Shown here: positions 34,805 through 45,729 of the stretch, one piece after another | Position numbering within the stretch: position 1 is the stretch's first letter | Layout of the letters: each line of letters opens with the position of its first letter | DNA from: Cladorrhinum sp. PSN259 | Taxonomy: Eukaryota > Ascomycota > Sordariomycetes > Sordariales > Podosporaceae | Direction: 5' to 3' | NCBI GenBank assembly: GCA_033725935.1 | Contig: MU867068.1 | Coordinates: 372,001 to 436,000 of the forward strand | Length of the DNA: 64,000 bases | Notes under the pieces: model-generated | Database searches by the model: none | What the model was told of the DNA's origin: nothing | Seen by the model: only the letters and a program-made list of their open reading frames with translations | Position numbers and translations under genes: made by a program

Positions 34805-35890
34805 TTTTTTATATATATCCATGTGAGTTTGGGGTGGTTGTTTGTTTATTTGTTCAAACACGCCTGCCTACCGAGCTTCTTCTGTGAAATGTTTAACGCT
34901 TGAACGGTTTGTCCACGTAACTTCAACATCCGGGCAATACCTAGATAGGTACATAGCTTCCAGGTTGTAGTGAGTGCGACGCCCAAAGGCCGGATGAATT
35001 ATACCCATCCGTGATGAGGCAGGTTTTATAAGTTGTATACATAGGTGTCAACGTTTTCCAGTAAGGTAACCAGGTAGTATGTTTACAACAAGCTTCTTCG
35101 CCCATTCATGCATACGAACCAGAAACAAATAAATAAATTAGACAAGTTTGTTGAGGTTATCTAGGTAGTCTGTTCACCAAAAGAAAAGTTTTTTTTGAAG
35201 AAGATTGTTCCACGTGTCTAGTCATCACGGTAATACATACATACATACATACACAAGTTAGGTTGGCTCATGTGTTTTTTTTTATTGTTTTTTTTTAAAA
35301 AAAAAAAAAAAACCCCCCCTCAGACCTTTTGAAAGCTTGTCACATAACGCAAATGTCCAGCAGTCACAGTCTTACATACACAACCAAGCTGAATGGTTCC
35401 TGCTATACTCAACGATTAAATGGCTACCCAAAAGACTTAATGGTGTTCTCTATGATGGTTTTTAATTGAAACTCATCCCCTATGCAGCCAGATATGCATA
35501 ATTCGAAACTGTTAACATGACTCTTTACAAGCTTTGCCCTTTTCCTGAAGAATATATGGCCTTTTGTCATCCCGCTATGCCCACATTAACACTTGAAACG
35601 AAAGACGGTAAAGAACGGGCAGGCACTGTAGTCTCCCCCCCCCCCCAAAAAAAAAAAAAAAAAACAGCCAGCGCAAACGCAATGCAATAAACTCAAGTAA
35701 ACGAGACCCAGGGCTCAAAGAGAAACGAAAGGCAGACAATCTATTCTCCCTCTCCTTCGCCAACATGTAAAAACAGAAATGTGTGTATTTCAGAAGAAAA
35801 GAGAGAGAATTTGCTCTCAATCCCTCTTCTTCTCTCGCTCCCCAAAAATGATGATGAAGAGAAACAAAAAGACAAGTCAACACCAACCAA

Positions 35891-35912
35891 CCCCCCCCCC
35901 CCCCCCCCCCCC
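35891..35912. repeat. C22 homopolymer
   Basis: A run of 22 C, the longest in the window. Its exact length may be affected by sequencing. Confidence 0.8.
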
Positions 35913-36163
35913 TTGCCAGAAAATGCTCCCTTTGTAAAAATTTGACTCCGTTGCGTAAACTTCGTTCGACTCTCGACCTTATCTTCGATCGGGAGTTTGT
36001 ATTATGTTTTTTTAATTGTATGACGAAAAAGTAACCCTGTAACCAAGAGAGGATTATGGTTTTCTGTTGCCTCCGCCAACTCGGAAACGAAAAAAGGACC
36101 TCTGTTTCGCTTCAAAGTTTTTCGTTTTGTTGCTCCAAGGTTTGCTCGCTCGCTCGTGATTTT

Positions 36164-36539
36164 TTACTTCTTGCTTGCCGATTCCGCTGTCTTTTTGGCG
36201 TCGGCTGTTTCAAGAAAGAAAAATAAAGTGTTAGTACGGTAGCTTCTTCCCGAAGTTTGTTTTTCGACAGAGGCACGAAAAGAAACACGCATACCAGCAG
36301 CCTGCTTCTCGCGCATCTTTTGCGCTGCCAACTCCTTGGCTTTCGCCAGCTCGCTACCGCTCATACCGTGGCCTTTTTTCTGTTCGGAGGGGAACAAGGG
36401 AAGACTGTTAGTAAACGGTACGCGATCGGCCAAATTGAAGAAGAGAAGTGAAGGTGTCGAGGTATTCTTTGCTTACCTGGCCGGCTGCCTTCTTCTGGGC
36501 TGCCTCACGGGCCTTGTCGCGCTGGTTACCACGAGCCAT
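36164..36539 (-). CDS. SERF/4F5-family small basic protein
   Basis: Three exons (36539-36477, 36379-36295, 36204-36164) encode 62 residues. Seen: N-terminus MARGNQRDKAREAAQKKAAG, a middle KKGHGMSGSELAKAKELAAQ, and a Lys/Ala-rich end TAESASKK. This is the conserved layout of the 4F5/SERF family: short, very basic, Ala/Lys-rich, disordered or helical, with the MxRGNQRxxxRxK N-terminal signature. Metazoan members modify amyloid aggregation and can be nuclear or RNA-associated; the role in fungi is not settled. The introns are 97 nt (phase 0) and 90 nt (phase 1). Confidence 0.88.
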
Positions 36540-38527
36540 GTTTGTGTCTTTAAAAGAGTAAAATTAAGAAAGGAAAAAAAAGCCAAAGATGAGCGGAAAT
36601 ACTCGCGCGCAAAAGCAAGCGTTATCCTAAAGTGCGGATCTTGTTGTTGAGAGTGAAGGGATTCAGGTCGGTTGCGAAAGCGGAGGGAGAGGTTGTATGA
36701 GCAGGTGGAAATTTTGAGGGTGGTCAGCGACGATGAAGGGGGAAGGCTGCACGCAACTGCCACGCTCACTCATTGTTAGTGGCCACTCGCGCGCATCCCG
36801 CGAGGCTGTGCAGAATGTCTTGGCATTGATTCTGGGCGCTTCTTTTGAGTGGATCCCCTTCGGAGAATAACAGGGCGTTACCTCCCAGCCAATCATGGTT
36901 TTCAGCTGGCTTCGGTCAATTGCATTCTAATTGACACCTGAGGATAGACGCGCGGAAGCTCAGATCATTCTTCTTCTCCTTCTTCTTCGCTTCTTTTTTG
37001 GCGCTGCTACCCGAGACGTCTAACGTTTGTGTCCCAAAATAACTCGATTTGAGATTATTGGAGATTCACGATGACAATTCCTTCGTTTACACTACAGATT
37101 GCCACTCTCAGTATTTCTGTGCATCGAGTCTTGACACCGCACGGCCTATTGCTAAGTTCGAGCATCATTCGAAATATCGACGTTGATTAATAAAGTTATA
37201 ACATCTTCTACGCTGTTTGTAACAAAAATATCAGCCAAAATCTCAGGGAGGAACGAGTGAAAAAAATGCTCGATATCAATCGCAAGAAAAGGACTCACTG
37301 AAATACTCAATTCCTCCCTCAGAACCTATGGTCCGTGCTCAGGTATCACCAGCTTTGGGGTGCGGTACCACCCGCCATGGTCTGTGCTCTCACAGAACAG
37401 CAAACTTGAGATTTGCTCCGATTTCTTTCAACGTTCCCATCCATGATAATTTCAAGCTACTGCAACCCGCAAGATTAAATATTCTAAAAATGTTATCCTT
37501 GAGTCAGTCTCATTCAAACAGGACTCAGTCGACTTATGCAGCAGAATCTGGTGCTTGCCCAAGGCTAAAATGATCTGAAACCGATTTGGGTTGCTGTGAA
37601 CCAATCATGGCATCAACCGCGCTTGGACTTCTTGAAGTGCTCCTGCTTTGGATCACACAGTGACACTTTCCACCGTCCACGCCAATCTATTGGACCAAAT
37701 CGATCTACAAGCATTCCGTTATGCGCTGGCGCCCAACCAAATCATACACAGTACCCCACGTTCAAGACCGAGATGGCCTCTACACAGTACTCGCAGTCGC
37801 CGGCGTGGGGCTCGACTTTACCGACATGCTCCTGTTCATGAAACTGGGAACTTCATCGACTGTTGTGGCCCGAGACTGTCCAGCGCGTACGGCTTCATTG
37901 GTCAGAAAAGCAAAGAATGTTTCTTTTCTCAATTCGAAACACGCACGAAGAGTCTGGCAGAGCAGTTCTCTGCCGTCTTGCCCCTTGTTCCAGGTTCCAT
38001 TGTCTGGCTATTCACTCTTTCTTTGGTCTTTATTGACGATTGGTTACCCGCTGCCAAAAAAAGCTGCAGAGCATTGTTTATAAAACCAATTGCCACCTCT
38101 TTCTCCATTGCTCTCCTCCTATCATTCTCTCTATTCACTTGCCTTTTTCCATTGTCAGTTTTGCAGGACAATGGGAGTAGATTTCCATTGATCTTTTTTC
38201 ATTGTCTTTTTTTCTTTGGTATTTTCCTAGTTTCATATCAACTCGAAAAAAGCTTTTCCTATTCTCGATCTTTTTCCTTTTACTCGTTTTCCTTCCTTCC
38301 TGTCAACTTTCCTCAACACACGAATTTTCAATCTTTTCAACAACAACCACTCGATAAACCATATTCGGGCATCTGCGAGCAGATCGTCATACAACAACCT
38401 TTTTCGTTCACTCAACTATCTGCGGGCAGATCACAGAAACCCCACTTATTAGCAGAGTCATTTCTGTAAGTATAAACCCTCCTGCTTAACACCCTTACAC
38501 GATCCATCAACCGTATCCACAATAAAC
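36540..38527. other. divergent 2 kb promoter region
   Basis: Lies between the SERF gene (-) and the four-helix protein (+). A 273-codon open frame at 37648-38469 is not recognised. Much of it reads through pyrimidine-rich sequence that is more likely promoter and leader of the downstream gene. No RNA gene was seen. Confidence 0.45.
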
Positions 38528-39685
38528 ATGGTAGACCAGCTGCGCCCTCGGGACAGTAGTGTCTTTCCACACTCCCCAACTGTATCTTCTCTGAGCGAGG
38601 CTTCTGATGGGGAACATATTCCTCGTGGGCGCGAATCTCTGTTGTCTGCTCCCACAGAGGCTCAACACCCCTTGGGGCATGGATTCTCAGTTCGACGACC
38701 TCGATCTGAAGTCCAAGCTATCCCGCCAGAAACAGATTATCGACCACGCCCATACAGGTCAACTGCTGAAAGAGCCAAGACTGACTCGGATGTAGTTGGA
38801 AATCCCAAAATGTTTAATCTCATGCAAAACTCCAAGCTCCGTGGCTCCGGCCACTTGGTGCTCAACGCCCTGCGGGCTTTTACGGTTATTGGTCTCCTAG
38901 TCGTTATGGCCGCAAGTTGGGCTATGATTGTCCTTTCAGGAATCACTGGTCACTTTGACTTCTTCGATACAATCAGCCACTTCTTCGTCTTCGCCATCTC
39001 GGTCGTCCTTGTCATCTCAGAACTCGGTCTCTTCAAGGGGTGGTTCTCGAGAAACTTCCCAATCCTAGGCCCGGAGCACTCTCTCGGCTGGCTCGGTCTC
39101 GCCCTTGTCATCATTGGCTGCAACATCCTCTCGGACCTTATCAAGCCGGCATACGAGCTTGAGAACATCGGCCTGGCTATCTGGCGACTTGTCCTCTCCT
39201 CCGGTATCCTCTCCATCACTTTCGGTGTGCTCAACATGGTTGCCTCTGTCATCTTCCGGGATGGGAGCAATGGCATCAGCGCTCGCCAGATCCGTAGTGA
39301 CGGAACCTTGGCGGCGCCCGCCAAGAACAAGGAATACTACGACGGCTACTCATCGCATGACTACATGCCTTCGCAGTACTCTCGCAGCAACTCTTTGAGA
39401 CGCAGAGATGAGGAGGCCGCAGTGGTTATCGATGAAGATGAAGAGAAGCGACCGTCAGCCTTTAAGCGTCTTACCCAGAACTTCAAGTTTGCAAAGTCTC
39501 GCCCTCAGATTAGCAGTCCGATCGCGCAGGATTCCAACAACTTGAGCGTTCCCACGGATACCTACAACAGCAGAAGCAGCCCGATCATTCCGGGCCTTCA
39601 GCGGCCGGCTACCGCTCTCCACCCTGCTCACACCGGCGGCAGTCGATACAGCAAGTACAGCGAAGCGCATATGGACCGCTTCTGA
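38528..39685 (+). CDS. fungal four-helix membrane protein, function unknown
   Basis: Intronless, 385 residues. Seen: a Ser/Pro/Arg-rich hydrophilic N-terminus (1-110); four transmembrane helices at about 116-138 (FTVIGLLVVMAASWAMIVLS), 150-168, 186-203 (LGWLGLALVIIGCNILSDLI) and 215-243; a charged loop LFKGWFSRNFPILGPEHS between helices 2 and 3; and a long hydrophilic tail with Ser/Arg motifs (SRSNSLRRRDEE) that could be phosphorylated. The four-helix core with a short loop resembles the MARVEL-like topology found in many uncharacterised ascomycete proteins. I recognise the type but not a specific function. The ATG at 38528 follows ATAAAC, a good fungal start context. Confidence 0.8.
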   Translation: MVDQLRPRDSSVFPHSPTVSSLSEASDGEHIPRGRESLLSAPTEAQHPLGHGFSVRRPRSEVQAIPPETDYRPRPYRSTAERAKTDSDVVGNPKMFNLMQNSKLRGSGHLVLNALRAFTVIGLLVVMAASWAMIVLSGITGHFDFFDTISHFFVFAISVVLVISELGLFKGWFSRNFPILGPEHSLGWLGLALVIIGCNILSDLIKPAYELENIGLAIWRLVLSSGILSITFGVLNMVASVIFRDGSNGISARQIRSDGTLAAPAKNKEYYDGYSSHDYMPSQYSRSNSLRRRDEEAAVVIDEDEEKRPSAFKRLTQNFKFAKSRPQISSPIAQDSNNLSVPTDTYNSRSSPIIPGLQRPATALHPAHTGGSRYSKYSEAHMDRF

Positions 39686-40397
39686 TTGAATCAACATGAC
39701 AATCTTTTTTTTTTCCTTTATAATTTTCTTTTTTCTTTTGATTCATAGATTGACATCCATAAAGGAGTCAATACCAGCCCAGTAAATATTGGGAGCCTCC
39801 AAAGAATGGGAGAGCAAGGCAGGCGAAGAAAATTGGAGGCCGTGGAGCATGAGATATGGGAAGGGGAGGGACAAAGATGGGCGTTTTTGGCGTCCGGTAA
39901 CATATCACATAACTCACACATACCCCTTTTTTTATATTTGTTTTTTTTTACTCGGCGTCTTTTTTCTGGGTTTTTCTTTTCTTTTTGTTTACATCCCTCC
40001 CTGGGGCTTATGGGCCATGCTGTACTATACTAGTAATGGGATAGTGTTATAACAATGCACACTCAGCCATGCTAGACTAATAACTTGTTTATCAAGTGAG
40101 GAAGAATGAAAGAAAACAGAATACTTTTCCTCTTCCCATTTGATGTCTATTGGGCAGTTTCGTATTTGTTCATTTCTACGTCACTCTGTATTCTTTTTAA
40201 GGTCGCTGGTGGTATAACCCTAACCCTTACATTGACCGCACCCTTAGTCACGTTTATTTAAACAGTGTGTGATGGGACCCGTTTTCTTTCTCCGCTCGTC
40301 CCGTCTTATTGCCCTTCCGACTTCCAGGCCCGGCTTCCCGGTCTCACGAATCACGATACCAAGTGGTCGGAACAGGGGGAGGGGACAACCTTGAAGA
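39686..40397. other. spacer with a telomere-like motif
   Basis: Between the four-helix protein and the bZIP gene. T-rich 3' flank; AACCCTAACCCTTA at 40216-40229 lies 169 bp before the bZIP start. No gene is recognised. Confidence 0.5.
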
Positions 40398-42353
40398 ATG
40401 GATCAGGCCGAGGCATCCATGGCGTCGGCATTCACGTTCTCGTCGAGGGAAGGATTCAATTTGATAAAAAATAATGCCAACTCAGAACGAGCGCCAAGTT
40501 CGACAGTCTTGGCTGCCAGCGCCCGTGCAGCTTCCCCATTAGTCGCCGGGGCCGACTCCTCCACACCGTCGTCCTCGGCGACGACAACACCATTATCACA
40601 TTCCATCGCCGTCAATGGAGGCAACAAGAGACGAAAGGCCGCTCCGGGCACCCGGGGTGTTGCCAACCTGACCCCCGAGCAATTGGCGAAAAAAAGAGCT
40701 AATGGCGAGTTTAAACGTGATGAACTTTGATGGCATCCAAACCCACTAACACATCAGCGCAGATCGCGAAGCTCAGCGCGCCATACGTGAGCGGCAACGC
40801 CAGAAAATCGAACAGTATGAGCGTGAGATCCAAGAGCTCCGCTCGCAGCCGCCGTACCAGGAGCTGCAGGCTGTCATCCGGCAAAAGGAGGCTGCCGAAG
40901 GACGGCTGGCCGAGGTACAGGCTGTATTGAAGAACATCATGGCCATGGTCCAGCCTATCGTTTCCACTCCAGCAACAGGTGTGTAGTTGTCTGATCCTTC
41001 ATGTTGGTATGACATGTCAGGGGCTAAAACCAACATGCTGTTGTTTGTTTACTTGCAGTTGACCAGCCGGCCCCACATCCTTTATCTCCGGCACATACGT
41101 ACCATTGCTCACCACATCCTCGTCCGTCTCTTGCAACTGCCCAGGCTCCACCTTCTATGACGCTCAATCCCGGGTCAACACCTAGCAGTGCTGCCTCTCC
41201 CCCTTCCGCTGGGTATCATCATGGACGATGTGGCAACAGCATGTCTCCTATCGTCCCTCCCATGAGCGCTGGAGATCATCACCACCAGCCTCAGCCACCC
41301 CAGCGGGACGGAGCAGGATTGCCCAACCAGCAACAGCACGATCTCGTCCACGCACTAGATCTGGGCTCCGATAGGTTGGGTCTCGATTTTCTGCTTGGCC
41401 CAGGCCAAAAGATTGCACGCATACAGCCGAACGGCGCGCAGGACTCGCCCCAGTACCGCCACGCTCCCATGAAACATGACTGGACAGGCACAACCATCTC
41501 CTCCATCATCCCTCCCCGTCAACCCCAGGCTCATTTCCCAACGACGGCTTATACCCAACGGCCCCTTCCTCGATTGGAACACTCGTTTTCTGCCCCGTTC
41601 CCCCAAAACTCGTCTCCAACATGTCCCCTTGACGCCATCCTTCTCGACTTCCTTGCAGAACGCCGTCAGCGCTTCACCGACGGTCATCTGACGCCCGCTG
41701 AGATAGTCGGGCCCCGCTACCCTTCAGTATCCTCCCTGCTTAATCCTTCCGTCTCATTATACTCACACCCTCTATCCAAAGTATTCACGGACATCATTGC
41801 TCGTTTCCCGTTGCTTTCCACTTTACCCGAACGAGTAGCGGTGTTGTACCTCATGTTCCTCCTCATGAGGTGGCAGGTTTCTCCTACTCAGGAGAATTAC
41901 GACCGTTTGCCTGCTTGGTTCAGACCTCTTCCAATACAAGCCGCGAAGCCTCACCCGGCTTGGGTGGATCATCTTCCCTTTCCGGCAATGAGGGAACGGA
42001 TTATCGAGCGTTACTTTAATGGGAAGAGTGGGGGAGATGGAGAAGATGGAGAAGATGATGAAGAAGAACAAGAAACATTCCCGTTTGAGAATTTCTTTAT
42101 TCCTTTTACGACCACTTTGTGCATTAATTGGGATTATGAAGAAACTGATGTGTTGTTGAGGATGCCCTCCCCTTTTCCAAAAGATGGCGACGATAACGAG
42201 AAGGAAAACGAGGAAGATGGATGTGGCGGTGACTTGATGATTAATCCTGTTTTTGAACGACACTTGGGCCGGTTGGAGAATTGGACTTTGGGGGAGGAGT
42301 TTGAGAGGGCTCTTCCGGAGTTGATTGGGACCTATCGGTTGAGGAGGGGATGA
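40398..42353 (+). CDS. bZIP transcription factor with DUF3425-type C-terminus
   Basis: Exons 40398-40704, 40763-40978 and 41059-42353 give 605 residues. Nuclear DNA-binding protein by family. Seen: a Ser/Ala-rich N-terminus; a conserved lead-in NLTPEQLAKKRAN (about 90-102); basic region DREAQRAIRERQRQK (103-117), in which the Asn of the usual NxxAQRxxR signature is Asp, as I recall for this subfamily; a leucine-zipper-like coiled coil IEQYEREIQELR and AAEGRLAEVQAVLKNI (to about 150); a long Pro/His/Gln-rich linker; and a DUF3425-like domain (from LDAILLDFLAERRQR, through SHPLSKVFTDIIARF and ERVAVLYLMFLLMRWQVSPT, to NWTLGEEFERALPELIGTY). An acidic GDGEDGEDDEEEQE insert lies within it. Intron 1 (58 nt) needs a GC donor (GCGAGT) to give RANDREAQ; intron 2 is 80 nt. 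Target genes are unknown. Confidence 0.88.
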
Positions 42354-45300
42354 TGATCTGGGATGTGATACCTAACGAAAGATGAAAGAAAGGAAGGAAG
42401 GAAGGAATGAAAGATAGGAGGAAGGCAAGAATGAAAGAAAGAAGGGAGATGGTATAAAGCAAGGTGTTGTGGCGTTTAGACCGGATTTTTGGGAAATTTT
42501 TTATTTATTTTTTTGTTGGGGGGCCGGATATGGTGATTGGGTAGAGGTGGGAAAAGAATTATATAGTAAATATGTATTTTTATTTATTTGGTCGTTTTCT
42601 TTTTTATTGTGAGGTGTATGCTACTATCTACTGTGTTTATCGCGGTGTTGTTGTGCCAACCGCCTCATCGTTATATTTTCCGTGCTATTTTGTCGTGATC
42701 TTCATGTCGTCTTGTCAGTACTCTTTTTTTGTTTTTGTGCGCATTTCTGTTGGCTTTTGTACATACATACCAGACATGTATCACTGCCTCTACTAAAGAT
42801 ACGTTCTCCTCCTGCATAACTTGACTCTTTACATTACTTTGTGATGGAAGTTACTGGTAGTTCACGGATTAAGAATTTGATTTGAAGATGGGGGAAGTCT
42901 CCTAGATACTTGGGTGACTCTTAACATACTTGCGCAACTTTGTGACGAAAAAGAAAAAAAGTTACTTTTAGTTTTTCAGAATGATAGGATTATGAGGAGT
43001 TTTGTTGTTGTTATTGTTGTTCTAGTTTTGATGCTTCTTACATTGGGTAACTTGTACTTGTGTGTGATGTGGAAAAGTTAGGTATTCTTCTGTACAAGAA
43101 AGTTTTCATGTTGATGGGGAATTTCTTTTTTTTTAAAAAAGAGAGTTAGTTGAGAGAGATTTTTGGTTGGTCAAGTTCCCAAAAGCTTGAAGTTTGGATA
43201 AAATCTATATATAATGTATAGTAGATATATTTATGTGGTTGAGGAATACTACTTTCTTTGTTGTTGGTTTATATTATGAGTGTAGTGAAGTAGGTGAGCA
43301 AAGGTGAGAAAGGCGACGTGGATGGGTGTGTGTCATTATTTCTTACTATTGTATATATATATATATTGTGATATACTACATACGAGAAAGGTCATGTTAT
43401 GTTTACTGTAAGTAGCTGTAACTTGTGAATGGGGGGTTTTTTTTTCGCCTCCTCCTTCTTCTTCTCTACTTTCCGCATCACATAATATCATTCTTGGATT
43501 TTATCTCTTTTTGTACGATCCGCTTATAGACGCTATGCACTTAATTACCCCGGGCCCTAAGAGGTTGTATCACGTGGGAAAGCCAGTAGATGTCGTCGTG
43601 CAGTTACTGAGGTTTATGGGGATGTATGTACCAGTATGTACGTCGGTATCCGGGGATCAAGAGACCTTATAAGATTGGTGAACTTGTGTACATATTTATG
43701 TTTGTATCTCAAGGACGGGCGCAGGACCTAATTAGGTTGCCTGGGAATTATGTGGATTATGACTGAAAGTAGAATGAAGGCGTCCGATTCATATTTGTTG
43801 AATTGACAAAAAAAAAAAAAAAAAAAAGATAATTAACTAATCACTTTCTGCAGTTGGGGTAGTCAATGAGATGTTTGGTTTGGTCTCTCTTTCTTATTTT
43901 TGTCATGGGCTGTGTTTACTTTCTGATTTTTTATATTTTTTATTTGCAATGGTTGGTTGAGACATAGATAACTTTGCTACAGGAAATGGGGGTACCAGGG
44001 TGAGACATGATGAACTTGGTCACAGTTACTCGGTAAGAATGAAGCTTTTGATACAGTTTGTTTCCATGGTCATAGATTCAGAAACTTTATATATGTCTAG
44101 ACTGGAACTGGAACCAGTTCGTGTCGGAGGCGCTCATGATTGACTTAAGTGCAGCACACGGTATCCGATTCTGCTAATGCGCCTCAGGCTGCTCAGCAGG
44201 CGTAGAGAATAGTCATTAATGCCTTGATGGGAGCTAATCAGGCATATCAAGAAGTAAAAGGGACTTCAAGAAGTTGATCACCCCGTCCATCCTGTCATTC
44301 TGTATCCTGTTTGCCCTGCAAAAACTCGTGACCTTACCACGTGGTAGCTTGTTGTTCTCAAAAGCAACGGCATGTCGATCCCGAGTCCTGTATCTCACCC
44401 CTTTTACGGATCCCTTCAGGTTGGACGCAGATGCATCGATTCTCACCGACTATCTAGTACAGTCGTTCATGGTGGCGTGACAGATGGAGTAATGATCACG
44501 ATGGATCATTTTGCAAGACTGTTTGTCTCAGGTCGTGGGCGTGGAGATGACCCGAAAGAAGGAATGAAGTGGAAACTGAGGATGCAGGTTCAGTTCAGCT
44601 GAGGAAAGACAAACAGACAGGGACGTTGTTGACTTGATGCACAGCAGCCGAGTTTACCGAATCAGGGGAAACCCGAGGTGTCTTCTCCGGGCGCATCCAC
44701 ACCCAAAACAACTTCCCGAATCGTATACTTGGAGGCGGGTTGTTAAACACTGGTCAAAATAGAATTACTACTCTGATAATATTTCACATGGTCGTGTCGA
44801 GGCGTGAGTTTCAAGGCCCCTGCTGTCAGGATCCTGAGTTGGTATGATACATACTTGATAGCTGTTGGAAGAAATCACTCAAAAGAATCTCGCCTGGTGC
44901 AAATTGCAAAAGTATAGAGTACATTCAGTGCAAGTAACTTGCTCAGTGGCTTGTGCCATCTTTGTAGTTAACGGCCGGCTTAACCACCGGGGAAAGACAT
45001 CATCACACTCAAACAAGCTACCGTCTCATCACTTTTTTCATCAAACCAAACCGCGGCTCAAAATAGCGATATTATGAGGTTGAAATGGCTTACGGCTTCA
45101 CGCTTATTCTTGCTTGCTCCACCATATGTGACGTGACCCCCAAATGCCTTCAATTTACGGGGATCGCCGTTCCCCTTGGAGATGCATAAATCTGCGAGAG
45201 AATATCAAATATTATGATGGAGTCCCCGAAGCATCTCTGCACAGCCTGGAAGCCAGCTGCCAAACAAAAGGGGAGCCGAAAAAATGAATCCACACTTTGC

Positions 45301-45447
45301 TGGAACTCGCTCACCGACGGCCCATGGGGGAAACGGGTAAATGGAGGCATCAGGGGGGTTGGTGGTCTAACGAAAGTGGTCTAGCGGTTGGTGTGGACAT
45401 CGTTGGAAGAGAAGATGGACGGACCACTCACTCAAGCAAGAAATGCC

Positions 45448-45456
45448 TTCTGAGAC
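45448..45456 (+). repeat. left 9-bp target-site duplication
   Basis: TTCTGAGAC, directly abutting the left terminal inverted repeat and identical to 45721-45729. Confidence 0.85.
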
Positions 45457-45720
45457 GAGGCAGGCTCGTGCCAGACTAACCACTCTCCTATGTCCATACT
45501 AACTAGAGCCAAGATGATAAAGCAGGCCCTGTCTTTCTGACTTTGAGGGCGATTGCTGGTAATTATCGGGAATAGAAGTGCAGAAGAACGGGCTTGCATA
45601 TAAAAACAGGAAGTTATATATGAAATTTGTCTGGACTTCGAGGGCGGTCTTGGTGCAGCGGGATTGAAGAAGAACGCTTTACTTGATTCGGCTCTAGTTA
45701 GTCTGGCACGAGCCAGCCTC
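45457..45720. mobile_element. 264-bp inverted-repeat element with 9-bp target duplication (Mutator-type MITE)
   Basis: Terminal inverted repeats of 24 bp (45457-45480 and 45697-45720) match at 23 of 24 positions; the left begins GAGGCAGGCTCGTGCC. The arms continue inward (45498-45522 against 45677-45702), with about 17 extra bases interrupting the left arm. Exact 9-bp direct repeats, TTCTGAGAC, abut both ends (45448-45456 and 45721-45729). A 9-bp target duplication with inverted termini is the hallmark of the Mutator superfamily. No coding capacity is seen, so it is non-autonomous. Few changes between the arms suggest fairly recent movement. Confidence 0.85.
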
Positions 45721-45729
45721 TTCTGAGAC
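45721..45729 (+). repeat. right 9-bp target-site duplication
   Basis: TTCTGAGAC, directly abutting the right terminal inverted repeat and identical to 45448-45456. Confidence 0.85.

Larger units (their letters stand above)
34252..36163. other. convergent 3' flanks, rich in homopolymer tracts
   Basis: The spacer holds T18 (34474-34491), the 20-bp hairpin at 34744-34804, CATA repeats (35236-35253), T9A16C7 (35288-35319), C12A18 (35635-35664) and C22 (35891-35912). No gene is recognised. Confidence 0.6.

Noticed and set aside
34736..34812. target-site duplication around the 20-bp hairpin
   Set aside because: The flanks TTTTTCAT and TTTTTTAT are only similar T-rich sequence, not a convincing duplication, so it was not called a transposon.
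37648..38469. 273-codon open frame before the four-helix protein
   Set aside because: Hydrophobic Phe/Ser-rich composition comes from pyrimidine-rich leader DNA; no family resemblance.
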